NCBI GenBank assembly: GCA_036741775.1
Contig: DAINRQ010000024.1
Location: 1-64,000, forward strand
Length of the DNA: 64,000 nt
Origin: JAJKIV01 sp036741775
GTDB lineage: Bacteria > Gemmatimonadota > Gemmatimonadetes > Gemmatimonadales > Gemmatimonadaceae
Direction: 5' to 3'
Position numbers and translations under genes: made by a program. Each line of letters begins with the position of its first letter. The first letter of the stretch is position 1. Below are positions 8,917 through 17,776 of the stretch, piece by piece. The notes under the pieces were generated by a model that ran no database searches, had not been told where the DNA came from, and saw only the letters and a list, made by a program, of their open reading frames with translations.

Positions 8917-11712
8917 ATGCAAAAACTCACGCGGACGTTGGCCATGGCCAGCGCGCTCGCCTTTGCAGGCGTGCTCGCTGGTTGCGGTGACGACGTCACC
9001 GTCAACCCGGATCGCCGGGTCACGATTACGCCACCGAGCGCCTCTATCAAGGTAGGCGACGCGGTGACGTTCTCGGCCACGGTATCCGGGCTGTCGAACA
9101 CGGCGGTCACGTGGGCCACGGATAACCAGGCCGTGGCTACCGTGGACAACAATGGTAAGGCGACGGCCGTCTCGGTCGGTACCGCGACGATCACCGCGAC
9201 GGCGTCGGGTGATGCCGCGGTCAAGGCGAGCGCCGTTGTCACGGTGACCGGCTCTGGCGTCACGGCCGTTGTCGTGTCGCCGAACGCCCAGATCCTCAAG
9301 GCGGGCGAGTTCGTTCAGGCGACCGCGAACGTCACCGCGGACCCTGGCGTCGCGCGCACCGTGACCTGGTCCTCGAGCGCCAACGCTGTTGCCACCGTCG
9401 ATCAGACGGGTAAGGTCACTGCCGTTTCCGAGGGCTCCGCGACGATCACGGCCGCGTCGACGGTCGATCCGAGCGTCACCGGCTCCATGGCCCTCACGGT
9501 CCGTCCGCTGACGCAGGCCCAGGTCAGCATCCAGGCCGTTACCCAGGGCGGGACGAACCAGCCGGTCAACTTCAACAACGTTCAGGGACAGATCGACGTC
9601 GTGTTGAACGTGGATCCGGGCGACGAAACCGTCAGCACCGTCTCGGTCAACATCGACGGCCAGGCGGCTTGCACGCGCGCCCTCAGCGGGTCGGAGAGCG
9701 AGGCGCTTCGCCTGGCAGCTGCGTTCCCGAACCTTGCGTCGATCGAAGCGGTCGATGTCGTGTGCTCCATCAACACGGCCGAATTCGACCCAGAGGACGG
9801 TTCCGTATCGTTCCTGAACGGCCAGCACACGATTTCCGCCACGGCGGAAGTTGCCGGTCCGCCGGCGCGCACCATTACGAGCTCCGCGCAGCCGGCCACG
9901 TTCAACAACCAGAGCGGCTTCATCGCGATGGTCAGCAACACGAACACTGTCGGAGGCCCCGCGTCGGCGATCAACCCGACCAACGGCCTCCGGTACATCC
10001 AGGGCGACGTGACGCTCACGCTGGCCGCGGTGAACTACACGGCTGGTGGCGCCACGGTCACCTCGGTCAATGGCAACTTCCTCGGCCAGGCGTTCAGCAA
10101 CAACACGCCGACCGGTCAGATCTTCACGATCGCGTTGACCGAAGAAGATGACCTTGATGACTACCAGACGCCGCTCGGCTCCGCGCACTCGATCCCGGTC
10201 GTCACCAGCTCGACCCTGAGCAGTGGCGTCCAGGGCCCGACGCAGATCCTCAACGTTGGCGCGAGTGCCGACAACCTCGGTCTCGCACGGTTTGACTCGG
10301 TTCGCGTCGACAACGTCGAGCCGGCTACGCCGACGCTCGCTGCGTTCCCGAACTGGCTCTCCGCCGCCTTCGCGTTCGACAGCACGAGCGCCAACGTCAG
10401 CAACGTCATGGACGCTGGCGTCAACAACGTCACGTTGCAGTTCTACGTGATCGACGGCGCGCTCCCGGATGACGATGCGTGCGACCTTACGGGCATGACG
10501 GCCGTTACGACGGCTGAGGCGCTTGCGGAGTCGCTTACGTCGCTCGAGTACAACGGCAAGGTCGTCATCACGGACGCCCTTGGAAACCGCACCTGCGTCG
10601 ACTTCGCCAACACGTTTGGCGTCGACAAGGGCGCGCCCGAGGTCGAGGACATCGAAGCGCCGGCCGACGGCGACATCTTCGCCACGATCGCCGCTCCGGA
10701 CGATGCCATCTCGCTCACGATTTCCGACACGCTGTCGGGACCGCGCGAGCCCGACCCGATCAACCTGAGCATCCGTCGCCGCACCGCGACCGCGACCACG
10801 TGTCTCGTGGGCTCGGGATCGGCCTGTAACCAGGTCGCTTCCGCGAACCCGGCCGACTCGCGCGGCGGCTCCACCACGGCTGCGTACTACACGTACACCG
10901 TCTCGGCGTCCGACTCTGCGAACAACGCGACGGAGAACACCGTGGCGACGTTCCTGTTCGATGACGTCGCACCGGCGCAGACCGGTGCGCCGCAGCAGCC
11001 TGCCACGTACACGGCGGGTGCAGCCGCGACGTTCACGGTTGCAGCGTCGGATAACCTCGACCTGGGTGCTCCGACCGGAATCCTGACGTACGCCGGCCGG
11101 GACATCATCGAGTTTGCCGGTAGCGCGCTCGGTACGTTCGGGTTCGACGTGTTCACGCGGACGGGCACCGCTTCGTTCACCGTGCCCAACTTCATCCGCT
11201 GCCTGAGCCTCAACGGCGACACGACGGCCGCGGGTGGCGTGAAGGCGACCAGCTACAACATCCTGATCAACGACCTTGCCGGTAACTCGACGGCCGTCGG
11301 CGATACGCCGATCCCGGCCATCGCGGTTCCGAACTGCGGCACGGTCGGCAACTCCGACTTCGCCGGCACGGGCTTCACGCTCACGTCGTCGGAGACGGAC
11401 CTGTCGCTCGATGGCGATCCGGATGAGACGACCACGACGCTCAGCGCTCGCGTCGAGACCGTCGCCAGCGAGTCCGCGCAGCCGTTCTCGCGCGTTGATT
11501 TCTACGTCCGCAACGCCGATGGCCGCCTCCAGCTGATCGGAAGCGATGCCAGCGCGTCGGTTGGACCGCAGGGTGCCATTCGGCCCTTCACGTACACGTT
11601 CAACTGGACACCGACCACCACAGGCGCCGGGATCGAGGTGCTTGCGATTGGTGTCGATGCCGAGGGCGACGCGATGCTGGTTGGACCGGTCCTCGTCAAC
11701 GTTGGCCCGTAA
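8917..11712 (+). CDS. Large secreted lipoprotein with bacterial Ig-like (Big_2) domains
   Basis: 931 residues, preceded by a strong ribosome site (AAAGGGGGAAAGGG just before the ATG). The signal peptide MQKLTRTLAMASALAFAGVLAGC has a good lipobox (VLAGC). Two tandem Big_2 repeats follow at about residues 34-110 and 113-193, with the typical VTWATDNQAVATVDNNGKAT and VTWSSSANAVATVDQTGKVT cores. The remaining 700 residues are Thr/Ser/Ala/Asn-rich beta-sheet-like sequence with further Ig/cadherin-like spacing and pairs of Cys. No catalytic motif is seen. It is probably an abundant surface or adhesion-type protein. It is a single-gene transcript with its own promoter (8573-8601) and terminator (11738-11773). 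Confidence 0.85.
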   Translation: MQKLTRTLAMASALAFAGVLAGCGDDVTVNPDRRVTITPPSASIKVGDAVTFSATVSGLSNTAVTWATDNQAVATVDNNGKATAVSVGTATITATASGDAAVKASAVVTVTGSGVTAVVVSPNAQILKAGEFVQATANVTADPGVARTVTWSSSANAVATVDQTGKVTAVSEGSATITAASTVDPSVTGSMALTVRPLTQAQVSIQAVTQGGTNQPVNFNNVQGQIDVVLNVDPGDETVSTVSVNIDGQAACTRALSGSESEALRLAAAFPNLASIEAVDVVCSINTAEFDPEDGSVSFLNGQHTISATAEVAGPPARTITSSAQPATFNNQSGFIAMVSNTNTVGGPASAINPTNGLRYIQGDVTLTLAAVNYTAGGATVTSVNGNFLGQAFSNNTPTGQIFTIALTEEDDLDDYQTPLGSAHSIPVVTSSTLSSGVQGPTQILNVGASADNLGLARFDSVRVDNVEPATPTLAAFPNWLSAAFAFDSTSANVSNVMDAGVNNVTLQFYVIDGALPDDDACDLTGMTAVTTAEALAESLTSLEYNGKVVITDALGNRTCVDFANTFGVDKGAPEVEDIEAPADGDIFATIAAPDDAISLTISDTLSGPREPDPINLSIRRRTATATTCLVGSGSACNQVASANPADSRGGSTTAAYYTYTVSASDSANNATENTVATFLFDDVAPAQTGAPQQPATYTAGAAATFTVAASDNLDLGAPTGILTYAGRDIIEFAGSALGTFGFDVFTRTGTASFTVPNFIRCLSLNGDTTAAGGVKATSYNILINDLAGNSTAVGDTPIPAIAVPNCGTVGNSDFAGTGFTLTSSETDLSLDGDPDETTTTLSARVETVASESAQPFSRVDFYVRNADGRLQLIGSDASASVGPQGAIRPFTYTFNWTPTTTGAGIEVLAIGVDAEGDAMLVGPVLVNVGP

Positions 11713-11737
11713 TTAAAGCAAGGCTTCACCGATCGAT

Positions 11738-11773
11738 CAAAAAGGGTCCTGCCTTCGGGCAGGGCCCTTTTTG
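11738..11773 (+). terminator. Rho-independent terminator after the Big_2 lipoprotein
   Basis: AAAAAGGGTCCTGCC TTCG GGCAGGGCCCTTTTT forms a stable GC stem with a UUCG tetraloop, an A-tract before and a T-tract after it, 26 bp past the stop codon. Confidence 0.92.
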
Positions 11774-11808
11774 CTTTCGGGTCATGAGTCAGGATCGCGA
11801 TGTCAAGA

Positions 11809-11855
11809 GCGCGACAGGGGGAGACGGTTTGACTCACCGTCTCCCCCTGTCGCGC
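11809..11855. terminator. 19-bp perfect inverted repeat between convergent genes
   Basis: GCGCGACAGGGGGAGACGG (11809-11827) is exactly complementary to 11837-11855 with a 9-nt loop. It lies beyond the stop of the leftward lipoprotein gene and could end that transcript. No clear T-tract follows on the minus strand, so it may be a bidirectional block or simply a repeat. Confidence 0.5.
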
Positions 11856-11890
11856 TCGCCCGGCAGCCGTTCGCGTTCGCTCTCGGTCGG

Positions 11891-12274
11891 TCAGCGGGGC
11901 AGCACAGGAATGTTGTTCGCCTTCGCCAGGCTATCGTAGTACGTCCACCCCCAGCCCGTGACCTTCCCATCCGAGATCACGACCGGCGTGAGTGCCGAGG
12001 GCGCCACCGACGAATCGGCCTCCTGCTTGATGCCCCGGCGGTTATAAAACAGCACGTTGGTCGTTCGGCCGTCGAGCAAGTACGTCTCCTGCTTGTAGAC
12101 ATTGGCCAGCGAGTCGCCGCCCGCGACCCCCTCGGAGAGGATCGCAAGGGCGGAATCGCGACTGATCCCCGGGGAGAGGTTCTCGATTCTCGAGTCGCCG
12201 CAGGCCGAGAGGGCAACGATCGATCCGGCGGCCGCGAGGCCGCACGACAGCCGCCGCACAGCACGAAGGTCCAT
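11891..12274 (-). CDS. Small lipoprotein of unknown function
   Basis: 127 residues. The preferred start MDLRAVRRLSCGLAAAG has AGAGGA just upstream and begins a signal peptide ending in lipobox-like LSAC. The mature part (NLSPGISRDSALAILSEG... YLLDGRTTNVLFYNRRG... VVISDGKVTGWGWTYYDSLAKAN) recalls the short alpha-beta-beta layout of SmpA/BamE-like proteins, where a gluconeogenic-like 'GxSRxxAxxILxxG' helix precedes a beta hairpin. The relation is only a guess from pattern. It is the last gene after lipB and starts 28 bp past the lipB stop. Confidence 0.65.
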   Translation of the reverse strand: MDLRAVRRLSCGLAAAGSIVALSACGDSRIENLSPGISRDSALAILSEGVAGGDSLANVYKQETYLLDGRTTNVLFYNRRGIKQEADSSVAPSALTPVVISDGKVTGWGWTYYDSLAKANNIPVLPR

Positions 12275-12302
12275 GTATTCCTCTGGTGTGTCCTGGTGGT
12301 CG

Positions 12303-13052
12303 TTAATTCGGTGGAGAGAGGACACCGCCGGCGTCGGCGGCGACTGCGGGTGTCACGAGGTCGCTCGCCGCAACGTCGCGCGGCGTCAGGCCGAACGTGG
12401 CTCCGAAGGCGCGCGTGACCGCACCGGCGACAGCGCGCATCTCCACAGCCCCTGCCGTGAGCTCGCGCGCCACCGAGGTCATCGCGACGTCCACGATGCC
12501 GCAGGGCACGATGAGATCGAAGTAGCGAAGGTCGGTGGTGACATTGAGCGCGAAGCCGTGCCACGTGACCCAGTCGCGTGCGTGGACCCCTATGGAGGCG
12601 ATCTTCCGCGGGCCTTTATCGCCAGCGTCAACCCACACGCCGGTGTAGCGCTCCACGCGTGCGCCGCGCAACCCGAACTCGGCGAGAGCCTCGATCAACG
12701 CCTGCTCGACCTGCCGCAGGTACCAGTGCAGGTCTTTCCGATGCCGCTTGAGATCGAGGATCGGATATCCCACGAGCTGCCCCGGCCCATGGAATGTGAT
12801 GTCACCGCCGCGCTCGACCTCGAACAGCTCGACGCCCTGCGAGGCCAGGAACTCGGGAGACGCAACAAGATTCGCTGCTTTCGCGGTGCGCCCGAGTGTG
12901 ACCACGGGCGGGTGCTCGACCAGCAGAAGCACATCCTGATCGATCTCCCCACTGATGCGACGGCGCGCGACGTCCCGCTGCAGCTCGAGCGCGGCAGCGT
13001 AGGGAAGGGTACCGAGATCGGCGACGAGCAGCCCGCCGACAGCCTCGCTCAC
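12303..13052 (-). CDS. lipB: Octanoyl-[ACP]:protein N-octanoyltransferase (LipB)
   Basis: LipB moves octanoyl groups from acyl carrier protein to lipoyl domains, and LipA then inserts sulfur. The 249-residue protein has LLLVEHPPVVTLGR, the substrate loop VERGGDITFHGPGQLVGYPI, the catalytic Lys in RKIASIGVHARDWVTWHG (about residue 151) and the catalytic Cys in IVPCGI (about residue 183), followed by MTSVAREL. It starts 10 bp after lpd and closes the pyruvate dehydrogenase/lipoate block, so its product can modify the PDH E2 encoded upstream. The last 30 residues (DLVTPAVAADAGGVLSPPN) are poorly conserved. Confidence 0.95.
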   Translation of the reverse strand: MSEAVGGLLVADLGTLPYAAALELQRDVARRRISGEIDQDVLLLVEHPPVVTLGRTAKAANLVASPEFLASQGVELFEVERGGDITFHGPGQLVGYPILDLKRHRKDLHWYLRQVEQALIEALAEFGLRGARVERYTGVWVDAGDKGPRKIASIGVHARDWVTWHGFALNVTTDLRYFDLIVPCGIVDVAMTSVARELTAGAVEMRAVAGAVTRAFGATFGLTPRDVAASDLVTPAVAADAGGVLSPPN

Positions 13053-13062
13053 GGCACTCGCC

Positions 13063-14469
13063 TCACGCGTGAATCATCCGGCCGAGCGAATCGAGCGCCG
13101 CCTCGGCCACCGCCTCCGAGAGCGTCGGGTGGGCGTGGATCGCGAGATCCACCTCCTCCACCGTGAACTCGTTCTCCCTCGCGACCGCCAGCTCGTGAAT
13201 GAGCTCCGTCGCGTGCAGCCCCACGATGTGGGCGCCGAGGATCTCGCCGTACTTCGCGTCGCGAATGATCTTCACGTGGCCCTCGGTCTCACCGGCGGTG
13301 CGCGCGCGCCCGCTCGCCATGAAGGGGAACTTGCCGACCTTGTAGTCGATCTTCTTCTCCTTCACCTGGGCCTCGGTCAGCCCGATCGACGCCACCTCGG
13401 GGTGGCAGTACGTCGCGTTCGGGATGTTGCCGTAGTTCACCTTGTGCGCGTGCTGGCCCGCGAGAAGCTCCGCGAGCACGGCGCCCTCGCGCTGCCCCTT
13501 GTGCGCGAGCATCGGCGCGCCGATCACGTCGCCGATGGCATAGACGCCCTCGGCCGAGGTCTCGTACGTGTCGGTGTTGACCTTGATGAAGCCGCGCTCC
13601 GTGAGCTGCACGCCGGCTTCCTTGAGCCCGATCTCTTCCACGTTAGGCGCCCGACCCGCCGCGACGAGGACGCGCTCACCCTCGAGCTCTTTCTTCTCGC
13701 CACCTGCCTCGACCGTCATCTTCACCGAGCCTTTCGCGACCTTCACGTTCGAGATCTTGGCATTTGTGAGGATGTCGATGCCTCGCTTCTTGAACGACCG
13801 CGCGACGGCCGCGGAGCTGTCGGCGTCTTCCACCGGCAGGATCGCCGGCATCACCTCGAGCAGCGTGACCTTCGTGCCGTAGGCGTTGAAGACGTCCGCG
13901 AACTCGCAGCCCACCGCCCCGGCGCCGACGACGATCATTGTTTTCGGCGCGCTCTCGAGCGTGAGCACCTCGTCAGACGACAGGACGGTCTGTTTGTCGA
14001 GCTCCAGGCCGATCTGCGGAAGCCCCTTCACGCGCGAGCCGGTGGAGATGACGATGCCCTTCTTCGCCTCGTGCTTCTCTTCCTTGCCGTCGGCGGTCTT
14101 CACGGCAACACTCTTCCCACCGGCAAGGCGACCGGTGCCCTTGATCCAGGTGATCTTGTACTTCTTGAAGAGCGTCTCGACACCCTTCGAGTTCTGGGCG
14201 CTGATGGCGCGTGAGCGCTTCATGGCGCCGCCGTAGTCCAGCTTGACGTCGCCGAGCGTGATCCCGTGTTCGGCAGCCTTCGAGAGCTTGGTGGCGAGCG
14301 CAGCGCTCTCGAGGAGCGACTTGGCGGGAATGCACCCCCAGAGCACGCACGTGCCACCCAGGCCTTCTCGCTCGACGACGGCGGTGGAGAGGCCGAGCTG
14401 ACCGCAGCGAATGGCACCTACGTAGCCGGCGGGACCACCGCCGATGAAGATCACGTCGTACGAAGCCAT
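13063..14469 (-). CDS. lpdA: Dihydrolipoyl dehydrogenase (E3)
   Basis: This FAD-dependent pyridine nucleotide-disulfide oxidoreductase of 468 residues reoxidises dihydrolipoyl groups of PDH and related complexes with NAD+. It shows the N-terminal FAD motif IGGGPAGYVGAI, the redox disulfide in GGTCVLWGCIPAKS (Cys41 and Cys46), the NAD motif VVGAGAVGCEFADVF, the second FAD motif VYAIGDVIGAPML and the C-terminal active-site HAHPTLSEA. The redox motif reads CVLWGC rather than the usual CLNVGC, which is a modest variant. It is followed after 10 bp by lipB. A GGGAATCGGGAAATCGGG repeat lies immediately upstream of its ATG, which leaves no obvious Shine-Dalgarno. Confidence 0.96.
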   Translation of the reverse strand: MASYDVIFIGGGPAGYVGAIRCGQLGLSTAVVEREGLGGTCVLWGCIPAKSLLESAALATKLSKAAEHGITLGDVKLDYGGAMKRSRAISAQNSKGVETLFKKYKITWIKGTGRLAGGKSVAVKTADGKEEKHEAKKGIVISTGSRVKGLPQIGLELDKQTVLSSDEVLTLESAPKTMIVVGAGAVGCEFADVFNAYGTKVTLLEVMPAILPVEDADSSAAVARSFKKRGIDILTNAKISNVKVAKGSVKMTVEAGGEKKELEGERVLVAAGRAPNVEEIGLKEAGVQLTERGFIKVNTDTYETSAEGVYAIGDVIGAPMLAHKGQREGAVLAELLAGQHAHKVNYGNIPNATYCHPEVASIGLTEAQVKEKKIDYKVGKFPFMASGRARTAGETEGHVKIIRDAKYGEILGAHIVGLHATELIHELAVARENEFTVEEVDLAIHAHPTLSEAVAEAALDSLGRMIHA

Positions 14470-14745
14470 TTGTCGGGAATCGGGAAATCGGGGATCGGGA
14501 ATCGAGGCGCCATGCGGCCTCGACGAGCCGTGCGGTCTTGCCGCGCGGAGTGCTTTCCGCGCAGAAAGCTAGCCGATCCTTCCCTCGAAATGCCACGGGC
14601 CCGGACACGCGGAAAACCGGCGAGCGACCAGGGTCAGCGGCCGCGCCAGGGTAACCTCAGGGCGACGCGTGCGTATCGCGACGCGAGCCGTGGCGTAGGC
14701 GGGCCAGCGCGCCGCGAGGACATTGTCTACCCCTCGAGGCGCTCG
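14470..14745. repeat. Gap with GGGAATCGGGAATCG-type repeat arm
   Basis: The 276-bp space upstream of lpd begins with GGGAATCGGGAAATCGGG-type units (about 14473-14505 on the plus strand) of the family seen again around 21431-21556. The rest shows no gene, promoter or terminator that I can support. Confidence 0.6.
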
Positions 14746-17235
14746 CTACTGCGTCCCGACCTTCACGCGCCGGGCGACGCTCTGCACGCCGTCCGAGAGG
14801 ATGACCTCGAGATCGCCGCTCCTCGCGCGCAAGACTACGCTGCCGCCGCGCGCGAACGAGAGCACCTGTCCCGTTCGGCGATCGCGAACGAGTGCCATAC
14901 GCGTGGCCTGTCCGCCCCAGCGCACAGTCACCGCACCACCGCCGCGCGACGTCGCGGCGATCGCGTTCACCGACGCCGCAATGCCGTCCGGCGCGAGCGA
15001 CGCCTGGAGGCTCGCAGGCGATGCGCTGCCACCGCTCAAGCGAATGGTCGCGAGCTCGGCTTGCGTAGCCTCATCCATCGGAATCGCGAACGCGAAGTGG
15101 CGTGCCGTGGCATCGTCCACGTCCGCCGGCTGGTCACCGGCGAAGTTGTACGAGAACAACGTCCGCCCGTTCCGCGCGACGCCTTCGATACGCAACGGAC
15201 CGCCCTCGCGCGGCACACTCGGCCGAGCAGCGAGAGAGAACGCCGGTTCGAGCACGAGCTTCCCGCGTTCCACGCGGCCCCACACGAGGAGCGCGGGGCG
15301 GGGCGATACCTCCTGGTCGATGCCTAACGCCGCTCCCGCGACCGTCGCGCCGGGGTTGTTCGCGCGCCAGGCCATGGCGCCAACGTAGGTGTAGTCGCTG
15401 ATCCACGGGTTGCTGCAGTACCCCATGAGGTCGAACGACGCCGGCAGCTTGAGCGCGTTGTTCGTCAGGTCGTACCCGAAGACGCCGATTGTCCCGCCGG
15501 CGTACGGGTAGTTCGGGTCCGGCCCTCCCACACCACCGCATGGCGCGTGGAAACGTCCGAAGTTGTGCGTCAGCTCGTGGGCGGTGACGCCGCGCGCGCT
15601 CGGCAGATGATCCCACCCCACCGCGGCGCGGCCCGGGACGAACCCGTACCCGGCGACACCGGAGTTGTAACTCACTTTCACGATGCCGTAGTAGTGCCTC
15701 TGGCTCGACTCCGCGATCCGCAGCGCGTTCATCTCGCTCAGGACCCGAAGCCACTGCTGGTTCCCGTCGTTCGACGTCAGCTGGATCGAGTCTGCGGTCG
15801 TGTACTGCTCGTGGATCTGCACATCGATGTCGCGCAACGGTAGCATGCGCCGGGCGTCTGCGAGGAACTGGTCCTTGTTCGCCTCGGTGACGTTGCCGAC
15901 GAGTGCCTTGTCGTAACGCTGTTGTACAGGGACGAACGTGACGCTCAGCGGGGCGACCTCGCGCACATCCAACGCGGCCGGCGTGCCCGAAGCAGGGAAC
16001 GCGTTGTCATCCTCGCTCGCCTCGACGACGGCGTTGGACGGATCGATGTCCGCGATGATCCGGAGCCCGGGCTGAATGAACTGCCCGAGTACGATCCCGT
16101 TCCATGAAGAGCCCAGCGACGCCTGGTCCGGGACGATCGGAACGCTCGAGCCCTTGGAGAGCATCATCGTGTTCACGAGCGTTTCGCCGACGTAGAAGCG
16201 GACGCGAACCTGTGTCGTGACGTCGTTGTTCTGATTTGCCCGGCCGAACACGCGAATGTAGCCGTCACGGCCAGCAACGAGCGGCACCGTACCCGCGTAC
16301 GTCTGGACGACCTGCGTGATCGTGACGCCGTCGACGGTGAGGTTGAGCGGACCACTGCTGCTCGCGTAGATGACGGATACGGTGACCGCGCCGGCCGCCG
16401 GGACCGTCACCGTCTGCGCGAGCGAGTTCGGGATATAGGTGTTGATCCCCGAGGTGACGACACTCGCGTTCACGGTATACGACCCCGCACGCACGCCAAC
16501 GAGGTCGCTCGACTCGCCCACGGTGTAGCTCGCCGCCGGTCCGGCGACGCTGATGCTCCCCGCGACCCCAGCTGGGAGTCCGGTGACGCTCACGGTGAGA
16601 TTGCCGGTCGTCTGCGCGTACTGTACCGACGCCGCCGTTGGCGTTAGGTCGGCCAGCACCACGACGCTCTGCGCCGGCCGGTCGGGCGCGAAGCGCTGCT
16701 GGTTCGCGACCAGCTCCTGAGCGAAGATCGTGTACGTCCCGGCGTCCAGCCCTTCGAAGGTCGTGCTGGCAGTGACCGTCTTGTTGAAGCCTTTGGGTCC
16801 CGTGACGCGAACCGTCGGCGACGAGCCTTCGGGGGCGCCGCCGACCGAGAGCGCGAGCCCACCGGTCGTCAGCTGATACGACACCGTCACATCGACGGGC
16901 GTGTCGGACTTCGTGATCGTGACCTTCTGGGTGTCCGGAGCCGGCGCGTATCGCGCATTACCGTTGAGCACCGAGGCGCTGGCGATCGTGTACTCGCCAG
17001 GCGTCAAGCTCGCGACCACGTCGTCCCCCGTCAGCACTCGAGAGAAGTTCCCCGGGCCACTCAGCGTCACCTGCGCCGGGGTTCCCGTGGGCAACCCCTG
17101 GACTTTGAGTGAGAGCGCGCCCGTTCGCGGGCCGCTGGACTCGCACGCGGCGACAATCGCGGCGACGGCAAGGAATGCGACGGGTCTGAGCCGCGGGCGA
17201 GCGGCCGACGAAGTGTGAACGGGGGCAATCGGCAT
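14746..17235 (-). CDS. Metzincin-type metallopeptidase lipoprotein
   Basis: 829 residues. The signal region PVAFLAVAAIVAAC gives a lipobox Cys. Three to four repeated beta modules follow (about residues 40-290), each built around GLPxG...V.GPxxF/Y...L.PGxYTI, like carboxypeptidase-regulatory or PEGA-type domains. The peptidase part carries the full zinc motif HELTHNFGRFH near residue 557 (HExxHxxGxxH) and a Met-turn DLMGYC near residue 604, which together define a metzincin. A C-terminal beta domain follows. It is probably exported and surface-attached; the substrate is unknown. It interrupts the PDH block between pdhC and lpd and is flanked by repeats, so it may be a later insertion. Confidence 0.82.
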   Translation of the reverse strand: MPIAPVHTSSAARPRLRPVAFLAVAAIVAACESSGPRTGALSLKVQGLPTGTPAQVTLSGPGNFSRVLTGDDVVASLTPGEYTIASASVLNGNARYAPAPDTQKVTITKSDTPVDVTVSYQLTTGGLALSVGGAPEGSSPTVRVTGPKGFNKTVTASTTFEGLDAGTYTIFAQELVANQQRFAPDRPAQSVVVLADLTPTAASVQYAQTTGNLTVSVTGLPAGVAGSISVAGPAASYTVGESSDLVGVRAGSYTVNASVVTSGINTYIPNSLAQTVTVPAAGAVTVSVIYASSSGPLNLTVDGVTITQVVQTYAGTVPLVAGRDGYIRVFGRANQNNDVTTQVRVRFYVGETLVNTMMLSKGSSVPIVPDQASLGSSWNGIVLGQFIQPGLRIIADIDPSNAVVEASEDDNAFPASGTPAALDVREVAPLSVTFVPVQQRYDKALVGNVTEANKDQFLADARRMLPLRDIDVQIHEQYTTADSIQLTSNDGNQQWLRVLSEMNALRIAESSQRHYYGIVKVSYNSGVAGYGFVPGRAAVGWDHLPSARGVTAHELTHNFGRFHAPCGGVGGPDPNYPYAGGTIGVFGYDLTNNALKLPASFDLMGYCSNPWISDYTYVGAMAWRANNPGATVAGAALGIDQEVSPRPALLVWGRVERGKLVLEPAFSLAARPSVPREGGPLRIEGVARNGRTLFSYNFAGDQPADVDDATARHFAFAIPMDEATQAELATIRLSGGSASPASLQASLAPDGIAASVNAIAATSRGGGAVTVRWGGQATRMALVRDRRTGQVLSFARGGSVVLRARSGDLEVILSDGVQSVARRVKVGTQ

Positions 17236-17776
17236 CGGCGCTCGGCCTCAAGGCTCGCAGAGCGCGCGACGGCCCGGCGGTCATCACCGCGGGTGTCGCG
17301 CGCGAGCTACAACTACCATGAAACTACGCACTGCTACAGGGGAACGTCACGGGTCGTGCCGTGGATTACCCCGGAAGCAGTCTTTCGGTCACCGTCTGAC
17401 AATCCGAGCGAACGAACCGAGGCCAGAAGTCGACGAATCGCAGCCGTCCAGACAGAATGGCCTCTCTACCCGGAAGTTCTGGCAAGACATGAACGCAGAT
17501 TGCGCGATTCCGCAGATGACGCCGATTCTCCCTGTACCGGGGACGCTTGCTACTCTCGCCAGCGGCCGAGAGGGAGAACGGTGGATCCGTATCCCTATTC
17601 AACATTCGTCCTCGCGCTTCGAGCCCCTCCTCACAGAGGGCTTCTGCGAAATCTGCGGAATCCGCGTCAATCTGCGTCTGGTCTTCTCAGAGCGTCCCGG
17701 TCGGAGGGCAGGTCGGGGGCAAGCCCTCTAACCGGGATGACTGCGATCCGTCGCCTTCGGCTCGGAATGACGGCGA
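17236..17776. repeat. 540-bp composite repeat cluster downstream of pdhC
   Basis: There is no gene. The stretch carries TGCGCGATTCCGCAGATGACG, CTGCGAAATCTGCGGAATCC, CGCGTCAATCTGCGTCTGG and CATTCCGAGC/GGAATGACGGCGATC-type units. The same units recur at 30165-30415 and 47170-47515, where they appear in the same relative order, so this is one composite repeat family. Confidence 0.7.

Noticed and set aside
13069..14214. 381-codon frame opposite lpd
   Set aside because: His/Arg/Asp-rich shadow of lpd with no family features.
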